Shown one piece after another: positions 36,862 through 44,996 of a stretch of 64,000 nt of DNA. The position numbers and the translations under genes are program-made. Below the pieces are notes generated by a model, which searched no databases, was not told where the DNA came from, and worked only from the letters and a program-made list of their open reading frames with translations. The first letter of the stretch is position 1; every line of letters starts with the position of its first letter. The stretch is from Periplaneta americana (Eukaryota; Arthropoda; Insecta; Blattodea; Blattidae), in assembly GCF_040183065.1 (NCBI RefSeq), contig NW_027185566.1:1-64000 (forward strand), given 5' to 3'.

Positions 36862-37479
36862 ATGGAAGTTTTATGGAAATATAGGTTTTATATTGGGTTG
36901 TTTATTCCCTTTTTAGTGGTGAAAAGCACTACTTTCTTACAGAGTTTTTACTATGCTGTTCTTCTTGTGGGGAGTGCGGTTTGTGCTTTATTTGTTTTGA
37001 TTTTATCATCTCTCGTTTTTCGTACAGAGCGTGGTATTTTTTATGCTTTTATTTTCAGTCTTTTTATTAGTTTGTATGTTCTTTATAGCTGTTTTTATGT
37101 CAGTTTTTTCAATAGTTTTTTGGGTTTAGATTTGTTACAATATATTGTTGTTGTGTTTCCTATTGTTCCCTTACTTTTTTCTTTCAACTATAAAAGGACT
37201 GTTAAAGAAATGGATTATAAAAAATATTTTTTTATCATAGCTTCTCTATGCGTTTGTTTAATTACTCTAGGAATACTCAGGGAATTTTTTAGTTTTAAGG
37301 ATTTTACTGTTTTACACTTTACCAATACTCGTTGGATTATTCCTATGAAAAAATACCTTACCCAGGTGGGGTTGGATTTTTCTAATGATTATTTTTCTAG
37401 TTCTATTGGTGGAATGATGATTTTAGGAGTTATATTGTTATTTTGTTACCAAAAACTAAAGGTTAAGTATGGATCGTAA
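36862..37479 (+). CDS. RnfE/RnfA-like membrane protein lacking the conserved cysteine site
   Basis: The 205-residue protein has about six membrane segments. Around residue 90 LLQYIVVVFPIVPLLF takes the place of the RnfE/RnfA signature YIPLIVVNCAILG, and LITLGILREFFSF matches the following LxxLGxIRE segment. The signature Cys, an iron-sulfur ligand in Rnf, is missing. It starts 8 bp after the G-like gene and overlaps the MerR gene by 11 bp. The second member of the RnfA/RnfE pair is not found nearby. The assignment rests on gene order and these short patterns. Confidence 0.55.
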   Translation: MEVLWKYRFYIGLFIPFLVVKSTTFLQSFYYAVLLVGSAVCALFVLILSSLVFRTERGIFYAFIFSLFISLYVLYSCFYVSFFNSFLGLDLLQYIVVVFPIVPLLFSFNYKRTVKEMDYKKYFFIIASLCVCLITLGILREFFSFKDFTVLHFTNTRWIIPMKKYLTQVGLDFSNDYFSSSIGGMMILGVILLFCYQKLKVKYGS

Positions 37480-37981
37480 ACCTGAAAATGATGTCTATAC
37501 TATTGGACAAATTAGTCAACTCTTAAATGTTAAGGAACATACTATTCGTTTTTGGGAGAAAGAATTTCCTATTGTTAAGCCTGTACGCAAATCTAATGGT
37601 CGTAGAGAATATAGCCGCCAAGATTTTTTTCTTTTACAACAGATTAAAAAACTGTTATATGAAGAAGGTTATACTGCTAAAGGTGCTCTTAAAGAACTGA
37701 TGAGTTATTCTGAATTGGAAAAAGATTCATTGGTAGTACATGAGGAGGCGGATTTATTTTATGAATCTGAAAGAATTTTACCAGTAGATTTAAAACAGGA
37801 TAAAATATCCTCTCAATCTCAGAAAGCTCAAAATGTGGCTTATGCCAATCAATCTTCTAGTCGAGGTCTTCAGTCTTTTCATAATGGTTCTTTGGAGATT
37901 GAAAAAAAAATAGATCAAGTAGTTTGGACAAAATTCTACGAAAAAATTACAGATTTAATTGATTATCTGGAAAAAGACTAA
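37469..37981 (+). CDS. MerR-family transcriptional regulator
   Basis: The 170-residue protein has a clear N-terminal MerR winged helix (YTIGQISQLLNVKEHTIRFWEKEFP, then SNGRREYSRQDFFLLQQIKKLL). The C-terminal half lacks effector cysteines and ends in a helix. It should bind DNA between promoter elements; the target and ligand are unknown. It overlaps the RnfE-like gene by 11 bp, so it is probably transcribed with that operon. AAAGG precedes the ATG. Confidence 0.88.
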   Translation: MDRKPENDVYTIGQISQLLNVKEHTIRFWEKEFPIVKPVRKSNGRREYSRQDFFLLQQIKKLLYEEGYTAKGALKELMSYSELEKDSLVVHEEADLFYESERILPVDLKQDKISSQSQKAQNVAYANQSSSRGLQSFHNGSLEIEKKIDQVVWTKFYEKITDLIDYLEKD

Positions 37982-37995
37982 AGATAGGTTATGAT

Positions 37996-39132
37996 ATGCA
38001 ACCAAAATTAGAAAAGATATTAATAGAACAACAAAAACAAAAAGAAAAAAACTTTTTAAACCCACAGGCTTGTTTTTCTTTTGAATCTCGAGGAAGAATG
38101 GAGTCTATTAAGGATGATTTTCGTTCTCCTTTTATGCGGGATAGAGATAGAATTATTCATAGTTCGGCCTTTAGACGTCTTAAAGATAAAGCACAGGTTT
38201 TTTTACTTTCCCATAATGATATGATTAGAACCCGTCTGACCCATACACTAGAAGTTTCTCAAGTAGCTAGAACTATTGCAGTTGCTTTATCACTCAATGA
38301 AACTCTCACGGAGGCTATTGCTTTGGGGCATGACTTAGGGCATACTCCTTTTGGGCATATTGGCGAGAGAGCCTTGAAAGTGGTTTGTGCGGACTGGTTC
38401 AAAGATTCAGGAAAAGATTTTTCAGAAGTAGATTTTTTGAATACAGGGAGGTTATGGACAAAGCAACCTCTGAAAGGATTTAGACACAATATACAGAGTT
38501 TGAGGTTAGTAGACTTTCTAGCCAATAAAGGTGAGGGGTTAAACCTAACTTACGAAGTACGCGATGGAATTTTAAACCATTCTAAATGGGGCGGGGGTAT
38601 TTTAAGCTCCGAGCCAAAATTTTTGCCCATTACTCTAGAGGGACAAGTTGTTAGGATTTCTGATCGCATTGCTTATGTGAATCACGATTTGCAGGATGCC
38701 CTGAGGAGTAAATCTATTACTTTGGAAGATATTCCAAAAGACTACCTCAATATTTTGGGACGTACTCACTCTGAGAGAATTGGAAAAGCGGTAATTTCTG
38801 TTATTGATCATTACCAAGAATACAAAGAAATTGGTATGGATAAAAATATAGCACAAACCATAGATTCTCTTTACAGTTTTCTTGGTGATAAACTTTATAG
38901 GAATCAGGAAATGAATATAGAGGCGGAAAAAGCGACCTTTTTGATTAAAGAATTGGCAGAATATTATTTGAATCATCCTGAAGTGATAGAAGAGAGAACA
39001 AAAGATATTGCGTATCCTAAAGATACCTTACTTCAGCAAAAGATTGTTGATTACATTGCTAATATGACAGATCATTTTATACTGAGGGAGTTTAAACGTT
39101 GTTGTATTCCAAAAAACTGGGCGGGTTTATAA
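37996..39132 (+). CDS. dgt: Deoxyguanosinetriphosphate triphosphohydrolase-like protein
   Basis: The 378-residue HD-domain protein carries FMRDRDRIIHSSAFRRLKDKAQVF, the metal-binding RLTHTLEVSQVART, and ALGHDLGHTPFGHIGE (about 107-122). These are the classic dGTPase-like features. Enzymes of this family hydrolyse dNTPs to the nucleoside and triphosphate, trimming the DNA precursor pool. Substrate specificity is not readable. It lies 15 bp after the MerR gene and ends 4 bp before the convergent cvpA-like gene. Confidence 0.92.
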   Translation: MQPKLEKILIEQQKQKEKNFLNPQACFSFESRGRMESIKDDFRSPFMRDRDRIIHSSAFRRLKDKAQVFLLSHNDMIRTRLTHTLEVSQVARTIAVALSLNETLTEAIALGHDLGHTPFGHIGERALKVVCADWFKDSGKDFSEVDFLNTGRLWTKQPLKGFRHNIQSLRLVDFLANKGEGLNLTYEVRDGILNHSKWGGGILSSEPKFLPITLEGQVVRISDRIAYVNHDLQDALRSKSITLEDIPKDYLNILGRTHSERIGKAVISVIDHYQEYKEIGMDKNIAQTIDSLYSFLGDKLYRNQEMNIEAEKATFLIKELAEYYLNHPEVIEERTKDIAYPKDTLLQQKIVDYIANMTDHFILREFKRCCIPKNWAGL

Positions 39133-39136
39133 AAGA

Positions 39137-39694
39137 CTATTTTTCTATTTGATCCAATGTTTCTCCCATTTTTTGAGTTACCTGTTTTGCGGTATCTTTT
39201 AAAGATAGATCATGCAAGTATTTCATCAAGTTAAATCCAGTTATTTGTTTGACCTGACTGTAGATATGGAAAGCGATTTTACTATGGAGTATTGGGGTCA
39301 TAATGGTTCTATTGTTAAAAGAGCCAATAATGGAGATGAGGACAAAAACAATAAGATAGGCCTTAACGATACCTAAAGCTGCTCCAAAGACAGGATTTAA
39401 CCATATGAGATCTGTCTTACTCAAGAAATTTTTTGTGATAGCGATAAATTTTTTGATAAGCATCCTGAAAATAGTAGCAAAAATGAGGGTCAATATAACT
39501 ATGGCAATATATGGGGAAGCGATGAGCCCAGGGTAAATAATTTTTTTTAATTTAATTGCCAAAAATAAAGATAATAGTATCCCCAGTAAAATAAAGAGTA
39601 GTTTAGATAAAGAAACGAGAAATCCAGTTTGATAACCTTGATAAAGAGAGTATACTATAAAGATAATTAAAATTAAATCAATGTACGAAGACAT
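39137..39694 (-). CDS. CvpA-family membrane protein
   Basis: The 185-residue protein has four hydrophobic segments and the N-terminal CvpA pattern YIDLILIIFIVYSLYQGYQTGF. CvpA-family proteins are inner-membrane proteins first linked to colicin V production in E. coli; their molecular role is unclear. AAGGA lies before the ATG. It stands alone, convergent with dgt and divergent from the WecG/TagA-like gene. Confidence 0.82.
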   Translation of the reverse strand: MSSYIDLILIIFIVYSLYQGYQTGFLVSLSKLLFILLGILLSLFLAIKLKKIIYPGLIASPYIAIVILTLIFATIFRMLIKKFIAITKNFLSKTDLIWLNPVFGAALGIVKAYLIVFVLISIIGSFNNRTIMTPILHSKIAFHIYSQVKQITGFNLMKYLHDLSLKDTAKQVTQKMGETLDQIEK

Positions 39695-39756
39695 AAAATT
39701 CCTTAGAATATATTATATTTATTACACGGATAAAATAAAACTATAAAAAGGTAAAT

Positions 39757-40512
39757 ATGGAAATAATGACGGTAAAATTTTTAGGGGTTTCTTTAATCTC
39801 TTTGTCTAGTCAGGATATTCTCAAACTTATAGAGTCTAAGATTGAACATAGGGAAGTTTTAACGGTTTGTTATTTAGATGATAAACAAATGTCAAGAGCC
39901 TTATTTTCTAGTAAGTTAAAAGATAAGTTAAATAAATTCGATGTGGTTATTCCACGAGGAGCCTTTTTGACTCGTTTAATTCGTAGTGTTTATCCCGATT
40001 ATCCATATAAAGATGAGGATTGTCTAGATCTTTTAAGCCCTATTTTTGAAAAATATAAAGCAACCAATAACAACTTTATGGTTTTTGGTTCTTCTCAAAT
40101 AGGTATGAATAAATTGGGGATGAATCTTCAAGCATCTTTTGTTGGGCTCAAATTGATAGGTTGTTATTCAGACAGTTTTGTAAAAGCGAGAACGGATGCT
40201 GTACGAGAGATGATTCGTAAAGGAGATGTCCGAGTGATATATCTAGGAGTAGGAACTCCTTTTGACGAAGACTGGGTTATTCAAAATCAAGATATTTTGA
40301 ACCATTCTGTCAGTATATGTGTTAATAAGGACATAGATATTCTTACTGGTGAGGTTAAGGAAATCCCGTTGAAATATAGAAAGACAGGTAAAGAATATCA
40401 GTATCTTCTTTCTCGAAATTGGTTCAGAATATTTGCTATTTTCCGTTTTGCTCTTTTAAAAATAAATACGCTGCTTTTTAAGTGGCGGTTAAAAAAAACT
40501 CTAGGAAAATAA
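39757..40512 (+). CDS. WecG/TagA/CpsF-like protein with altered catalytic residues
   Basis: The 251-residue protein follows the WecG/TagA glycosyltransferase layout. FLGVSLISLSSQDILKLI leads, then a Rossmann-like region with NNFMVFGSSQIGMNKLG and VRVIYLGVGTPFDEDWV. In the family a Thr and the Asp of a PDG motif form the active site. Here the matching places read TVCYLDDKQ and VIPRGAFL, so the Asp is Arg. It may be inactive or act differently. A basic hydrophobic C-terminus fits membrane association. AAAGG precedes the first ATG. It is 6 bp upstream of the NUDIX gene. Confidence 0.65.
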   Translation: MEIMTVKFLGVSLISLSSQDILKLIESKIEHREVLTVCYLDDKQMSRALFSSKLKDKLNKFDVVIPRGAFLTRLIRSVYPDYPYKDEDCLDLLSPIFEKYKATNNNFMVFGSSQIGMNKLGMNLQASFVGLKLIGCYSDSFVKARTDAVREMIRKGDVRVIYLGVGTPFDEDWVIQNQDILNHSVSICVNKDIDILTGEVKEIPLKYRKTGKEYQYLLSRNWFRIFAIFRFALLKINTLLFKWRLKKTLGK

Positions 40513-40518
40513 TACTTG

Positions 40519-41097
40519 ATGAAATTCCACCAAAAAAAATCTTGTATGCTTTATGAAACGGAGTATTTGGTTTTTAAACAAACGGATTTTATGCTACAAA
40601 AATCAGGAAATCAGTTTCAAAAAGGAAGTTGGACATTTGTAGAACGAACCAAACAGACATCCGCAGTTGTTATTATTCCCTATATAAAAGCAACTCAGGA
40701 AATTTTATTGATTCGACAATTCCGAGTCCCATTTTGGAAGTATGTTATAGAATTTCCAGCTGGACTTATTGAAGAAGGGGAGGCAGTTTCTTCAGCTGCC
40801 CTTAGAGAACTGAAGGAAGAAACGGGTTATACAGGGACCATTGTTTATCAAAGTCCAGTGCTAGCGGTATCGGCTGGTTTAACAAACGAAACTGCAAGTT
40901 ATTGTTTGGTAAAAGTTGATTCTCACTCTCTAGAGAATCAAAATCTTGATCCTGTGGAAGATATTCAAGTTTTAAAAGTTCCCGTTAAAGAACTTTCAAA
41001 ATTCTTACAAAAAAGAAGAGAATTAGACGATATTATTGACTGCAAAGTATTTTTGACATTAAATATGGATCTGTTTGGATTTCTTCAGGAGGAATAA
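40519..41097 (+). CDS. NUDIX hydrolase, ADP-ribose pyrophosphatase-like
   Basis: The 192-residue protein has a complete Nudix box, GLIEEGEAVSSAALRELKEETG (about 84-105), matching GX5EX7REUXEEXGU. The upstream FRVPFWKYVIEFPAG and downstream segment resemble ADP-ribose pyrophosphatases. It should split nucleoside diphosphates linked to another group, and ADP-ribose is the most likely substrate. I use the ATG at 40519; a TTG one codon earlier is possible. Its stop overlaps the next start (TAATG). Confidence 0.87.
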   Translation: MKFHQKKSCMLYETEYLVFKQTDFMLQKSGNQFQKGSWTFVERTKQTSAVVIIPYIKATQEILLIRQFRVPFWKYVIEFPAGLIEEGEAVSSAALRELKEETGYTGTIVYQSPVLAVSAGLTNETASYCLVKVDSHSLENQNLDPVEDIQVLKVPVKELSKFLQKRRELDDIIDCKVFLTLNMDLFGFLQEE

Positions 41098-42179
41098 TGC
41101 AGAAAATTATTATTATGTTATTAGATCCTGATAAAGATGTGATTGCAGATTTAAAAAACAGTCTTAAAACATTATTTGAGGACAGGCTAGACTTAGTAGA
41201 AGAAACTTTAGTGGAATTCCTACTTCCAGAAAACTATCAACAAGCCATCACCCTATGTAAAAAACATATTGTAGACTTAATTGTATGCGAAAATCATTTA
41301 AGTCCAGAACATGATAATGCAGGGCTGAACTTTGTTAAAGAACTGAGAAGAGAGTACGTCCTGAGACATATCCCCTGTGTCATTTTAACGGATGAGCACA
41401 ATGAGAAAACTATTATGGATGCTATGGATATAGGTGTAAGTGAATTTTTTGTTAAACCTATAACTCCACTTATGTTGGTGAAAATTCGTAATACAGTGGA
41501 CAATGCTATTCAATACCGCAAAGTGCGTCAAAAAATGATGGCTTTAAGTAGTGGTATGGATGGAGCTGTAGAAATTGTAAAAGAACGAGAGCGAGAGATT
41601 ATTTTTAGATTAGCCAAAGCTGCCGCTACTAGAGATAAAGAAACTGGAAATCATATTTACCGTGTGGGGCAGTATTCTGTGGAGTTGGCTAAAACTATGG
41701 GGCTTTCATTTAATACCCAAGAAATTCTTGAGAAAGCTGCACCCTTGCACGATGTTGGCAAAATTGCCATTCCTGATGCTATCTTAAGAAAACCCGGTAA
41801 ACTCACTAATGCAGAGTATCGAGTTATGAAGAATCATACGATTTATGGTTATAAAATTTTATATAATCCCGATATGGATTTATTAAAAGTGGCGGCGGAT
41901 ATTGCTCTATCTCATCATGAGCGTTGGGATGGTGAAGGATATCCTTTTGGTCGTAAAGGAGAAGAAATTTCTTTAGAATCTCGTATTACAACGGTATCAG
42001 ATATATTTGATGCTTTTACTAGCCGTAGAAGATATAAAGATGCTTGGAGTTTAGAAGAAACTTACAAAGAAATTCAAAATGAATCTGGAACTGCACTAGA
42101 TCCTAAAGTTGTTGAAGCACTCATGGATACCAAAGAGCGTTTTGAAGAAATCCGAGAAGAGTTGAAAGACGAAGAGTAA
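41097..42179 (+). CDS. Response regulator with HD-GYP domain (c-di-GMP phosphodiesterase type)
   Basis: The 360-residue protein has an N-terminal receiver-like domain (about 1-130) and a C-terminal HD-GYP domain (about 165-350). The HD-GYP motifs are intact: AAPLHDVGKIAIPD near 214-227 and HHERWDGEGYP near 273-283. Enzymes with these motifs usually hydrolyse cyclic di-GMP. In the receiver, the acidic pocket (LLDPDKD), Thr and Lys (FVKP) are present, but the phospho-acceptor site reads IVCENHLS, Glu where Asp is expected. This may mimic a permanently activated state. GGAGG precedes the start inside the NUDIX gene. Confidence 0.88.
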   Translation: MQKIIIMLLDPDKDVIADLKNSLKTLFEDRLDLVEETLVEFLLPENYQQAITLCKKHIVDLIVCENHLSPEHDNAGLNFVKELRREYVLRHIPCVILTDEHNEKTIMDAMDIGVSEFFVKPITPLMLVKIRNTVDNAIQYRKVRQKMMALSSGMDGAVEIVKEREREIIFRLAKAAATRDKETGNHIYRVGQYSVELAKTMGLSFNTQEILEKAAPLHDVGKIAIPDAILRKPGKLTNAEYRVMKNHTIYGYKILYNPDMDLLKVAADIALSHHERWDGEGYPFGRKGEEISLESRITTVSDIFDAFTSRRRYKDAWSLEETYKEIQNESGTALDPKVVEALMDTKERFEEIREELKDEE

Positions 42180-42200
42180 AACTCTTCGTCTCATTTTTTT
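42167..42200 (+). terminator. Perfect-stem terminator containing the HD-GYP stop codon
   Basis: An 11-bp perfect stem (AGACGAAGAGT at 42167-42177, ACTCTTCGTCT at 42181-42191) with an AAA loop is followed by CA and seven T. The left arm lies within the last codons, and the TAA stop spans the end of the arm and the loop. It separates the HD-GYP gene from the convergent ppdK. Confidence 0.85.
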
Positions 42201-42210
42201 AATGAAAATT

Positions 42211-44844
42211 CTATTTATTTTCTAATAATTTTGCCTGAGCGGCAGCTAAAATAGCTGTTGGTACTCTAAATGTGGAACAACTGACATAATTCATCCCAGC
42301 TTTATGGAAGAAGTAAATGCTTTTTGGGTTTCCACCATGTTCCCCACAAACGCCTAGCTTAATATTTGGACGTCCTTCTTTACCTTTTTTTACAGCTAAA
42401 TGAATTAGAGAACCAACTCCCTCTTCATCTACCTGAACAAAGGGGTTATAAGGGAGAATTTTTGTATTTTGATAGTACTCAATGAATGTATGTGAGTCAT
42501 CTCTTGAGAAACCATAAGTCATTTGGGTTAAATCATTGGTTCCAAAGCTGAAAAATTCAGCTTCTTGAGCAATTTTATCGGCGATAACTGTAGCTCTTGG
42601 AACTTCGATCATGGTGCCTATCATAAATTTAACCTTTGTACCCAGTTCGGAAAAAACATTTTCTGCATTTTTCATAATAATTTCTTTAGACATTTGCATT
42701 TCGCCAACTGTTCCTGTAAGTGGAACCATAATTTCCACATTAGGTTCAATGTTGAGATCTTTTTTAATAGCACAGGCGGCTCTCAAAATAGCTTGAATTT
42801 GCATATCTGTAATTTCTGGATGTACCAAACCTAATCGGCAACCTCTTAGCCCGAGCATAGGGTTGATTTCGTGTAACATTGCAGATTTTTTATTAATTTC
42901 ATCTACAGTCATCCCCATGTGTTTAGCTAATTCTTTTTTATCTGCATCTTCCCTAGGTAAAAATTCATGTAGGGGTGGATCTAAAAGACGAATTGTAACG
43001 GGCTTACTTTTCATAATTTCGAAAATTTCATAAAAATCTTTCTGCTGAAAAGGAAGAAGTTTTGCAAGAGCTTTGGTTCTTTCTGTAACATCGTTTGCAA
43101 AAATCATTTCCCTCATAAACAATATTCTATCTTTCTCGAAGAACATATGCTCTGTTCTTGCTAAACCAACGCCTTCGGCACCAAATTCCAATGCGAGTTC
43201 ACATTCTTTTGGAGTGTCCGCATTGACCCGAATTGCCATTCTTTTAATCTGTTTTGCCCAATCCATAACGGTGGTAATTTCTTTGGAATCTAATTTTGGG
43301 ACCAAAATAGGGACAGCACCGTCAATAACTTGTCCTTCGGTTGCGTTTAAAGAGATAATATCACCCTCTTTGAAAGTTTTCCCTTGAACTTTCATGATAT
43401 TTTTTTCCATATCAATATCCAAGTCTGCACAACCCACAACGCACGGCTTTCCCATAGCTCTAGTAACAACGGCGGCATGAGAAGTGGCACCACCTTTGGA
43501 GGTGAGAATTCCTTTTGCTTTGTACATAGCCATTAAATGTTCTGGTGAAGTCTCTTCACAAACTAAAATATAAGCCTCGTCATCATCCAAACCTTCTAGT
43601 TTTTTGGCATCAAAAATAATTTTTCCAATAGCAACACCAAAAGATGCTTTTACTCCTGTTGCTAAAATAGGAGGATTTTTAAAGTTAGGATCCATAATAG
43701 GTAAAAAGCTGTCTGCAATTTGATCCGCATTGATCAAAAGAAGTGCTTCTTCTTTTGTTACAAGTCCTTCCTCTACCATATCGGTGGCAATTTTCAATGC
43801 TGCTTGACCTGTTCTTTTCCCCGATCTTGTTTGTAGTAAATATAGTTTCCCTTTTTCAATGGTAAACTCGATATCTTGCATATCTTTGTAATTTTTTTCC
43901 AAGACAGAGCAGATTTCGATAAACTGGTTATAAATTTCTGGATTACGAGATTTCAACTCGCTCAATTTGTAGGGTGTTCTAATCCCTGCAACAATATCTT
44001 CTCCTTGAGCATTGGGTAGGAACTCTCCAAAAACCTCTTTTTCTCCAGTGGATGGATTTCTTGTAAAAGTTACACCAGTTCCAGAATCCTCACCCATGTT
44101 ACCAAAGACCATTGTACAAACATTCACAGCCGTTCCTAGTAAACCATGAATAGAATTAATTTTTCTGTAAGCTACGGCTCTTTCTGTATTCCAAGAAAGA
44201 AAAACAGCATTGATAGCACTCCAGAGTTGTTCGTGAACGTCTTGTGGAAAATCGGTTCCTTTGTGTTTTTTGTAGATGGTTTTGTATTCATCTACAATCA
44301 TTTTTAAATGTTCTACGGAGATTTCGGAGTCACCACTCACACCTTGTTGCATTTTGTGGGAATGGAGAACTTTTTCAAATTCTCTTTCGTCGAAACCTTC
44401 CACAACATTGGAAAACATTTGGATAAACCTACGATAAGAGTCGTAAGCGAATCGAGCATTGTTGGACTGTTTTGCTAAGACTTCTACAGTATGGTCGTTT
44501 AGCCCTAAATTTAAAATAGTGTCCATCATTCCTGGCATACTCAAAGCAGCACCAGATCTTACGGATACTAAAAGAGGGTTTTGCATCCCTCCAAATTCTT
44601 TACCTGTAACTTTTTCTAACTCCTTCACAGAGCTTTTAACAGAGTCCTGTAATTTAGGATGGTGTGTGTTTTTGTGACTGTAAAAGTAATCACATAATTC
44701 TGTTGAAATTGTAAATCCTGGAGGGACTGGAAGACCCATTTTGGTCATCTTGGCAAGCCCGTCTCCTTTTCCACCTAAGATTTCTTTACCCTTTGGTGAA
44801 TCATCTGTATGTTCTGGACTGAAAAAATAAATAAGTTTTTCCAT
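42211..44844 (-). CDS. ppdK: Pyruvate, phosphate dikinase
   Basis: The 877-residue protein interconverts pyruvate, ATP and phosphate with PEP, AMP and pyrophosphate. It shows the N-terminal ATP-grasp domain (GGKGDGLAKMTKMGLPVPPGF), the phosphohistidine site KGGATSHAAVVTRAMGKPCV (His near 455) and the C-terminal PEP/pyruvate barrel with GVCGEHGG. Length fits the family. In anaerobes it often runs in the glycolytic direction to make ATP with PPi. AAGGGG precedes the ATG. It is a single-gene unit, divergent from the exported unknown at 44997. Confidence 0.97.
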   Translation of the reverse strand: MEKLIYFFSPEHTDDSPKGKEILGGKGDGLAKMTKMGLPVPPGFTISTELCDYFYSHKNTHHPKLQDSVKSSVKELEKVTGKEFGGMQNPLLVSVRSGAALSMPGMMDTILNLGLNDHTVEVLAKQSNNARFAYDSYRRFIQMFSNVVEGFDEREFEKVLHSHKMQQGVSGDSEISVEHLKMIVDEYKTIYKKHKGTDFPQDVHEQLWSAINAVFLSWNTERAVAYRKINSIHGLLGTAVNVCTMVFGNMGEDSGTGVTFTRNPSTGEKEVFGEFLPNAQGEDIVAGIRTPYKLSELKSRNPEIYNQFIEICSVLEKNYKDMQDIEFTIEKGKLYLLQTRSGKRTGQAALKIATDMVEEGLVTKEEALLLINADQIADSFLPIMDPNFKNPPILATGVKASFGVAIGKIIFDAKKLEGLDDDEAYILVCEETSPEHLMAMYKAKGILTSKGGATSHAAVVTRAMGKPCVVGCADLDIDMEKNIMKVQGKTFKEGDIISLNATEGQVIDGAVPILVPKLDSKEITTVMDWAKQIKRMAIRVNADTPKECELALEFGAEGVGLARTEHMFFEKDRILFMREMIFANDVTERTKALAKLLPFQQKDFYEIFEIMKSKPVTIRLLDPPLHEFLPREDADKKELAKHMGMTVDEINKKSAMLHEINPMLGLRGCRLGLVHPEITDMQIQAILRAACAIKKDLNIEPNVEIMVPLTGTVGEMQMSKEIIMKNAENVFSELGTKVKFMIGTMIEVPRATVIADKIAQEAEFFSFGTNDLTQMTYGFSRDDSHTFIEYYQNTKILPYNPFVQVDEEGVGSLIHLAVKKGKEGRPNIKLGVCGEHGGNPKSIYFFHKAGMNYVSCSTFRVPTAILAAAQAKLLENK

Positions 44845-44936
44845 TAAAGACCCCTTAAAAAAGATGGATAAAAGATAAGCAAGAAAATAATAAATAGAAA
44901 GTTTATTAAAATAGAAATAGTATAATACGAAAATAC

Positions 44937-44964
44937 TTGAGAAATTTTTATAATAGCCGATAAT
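44937..44964 (+). promoter_or_regulatory. Candidate sigma-70 promoter for the exported unknown
   Basis: TTGAGA (44937-44942) and GATAAT (44959-44964) are 16 nt apart and lie 32 bp before the ATG at 44997. The match to consensus is fair. A second TATAAT at 44949-44954 has no partner at the right distance. Confidence 0.4.
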
Positions 44965-44996
44965 ATGTGGGTATATATACCTTGGAGTCGTATAAA

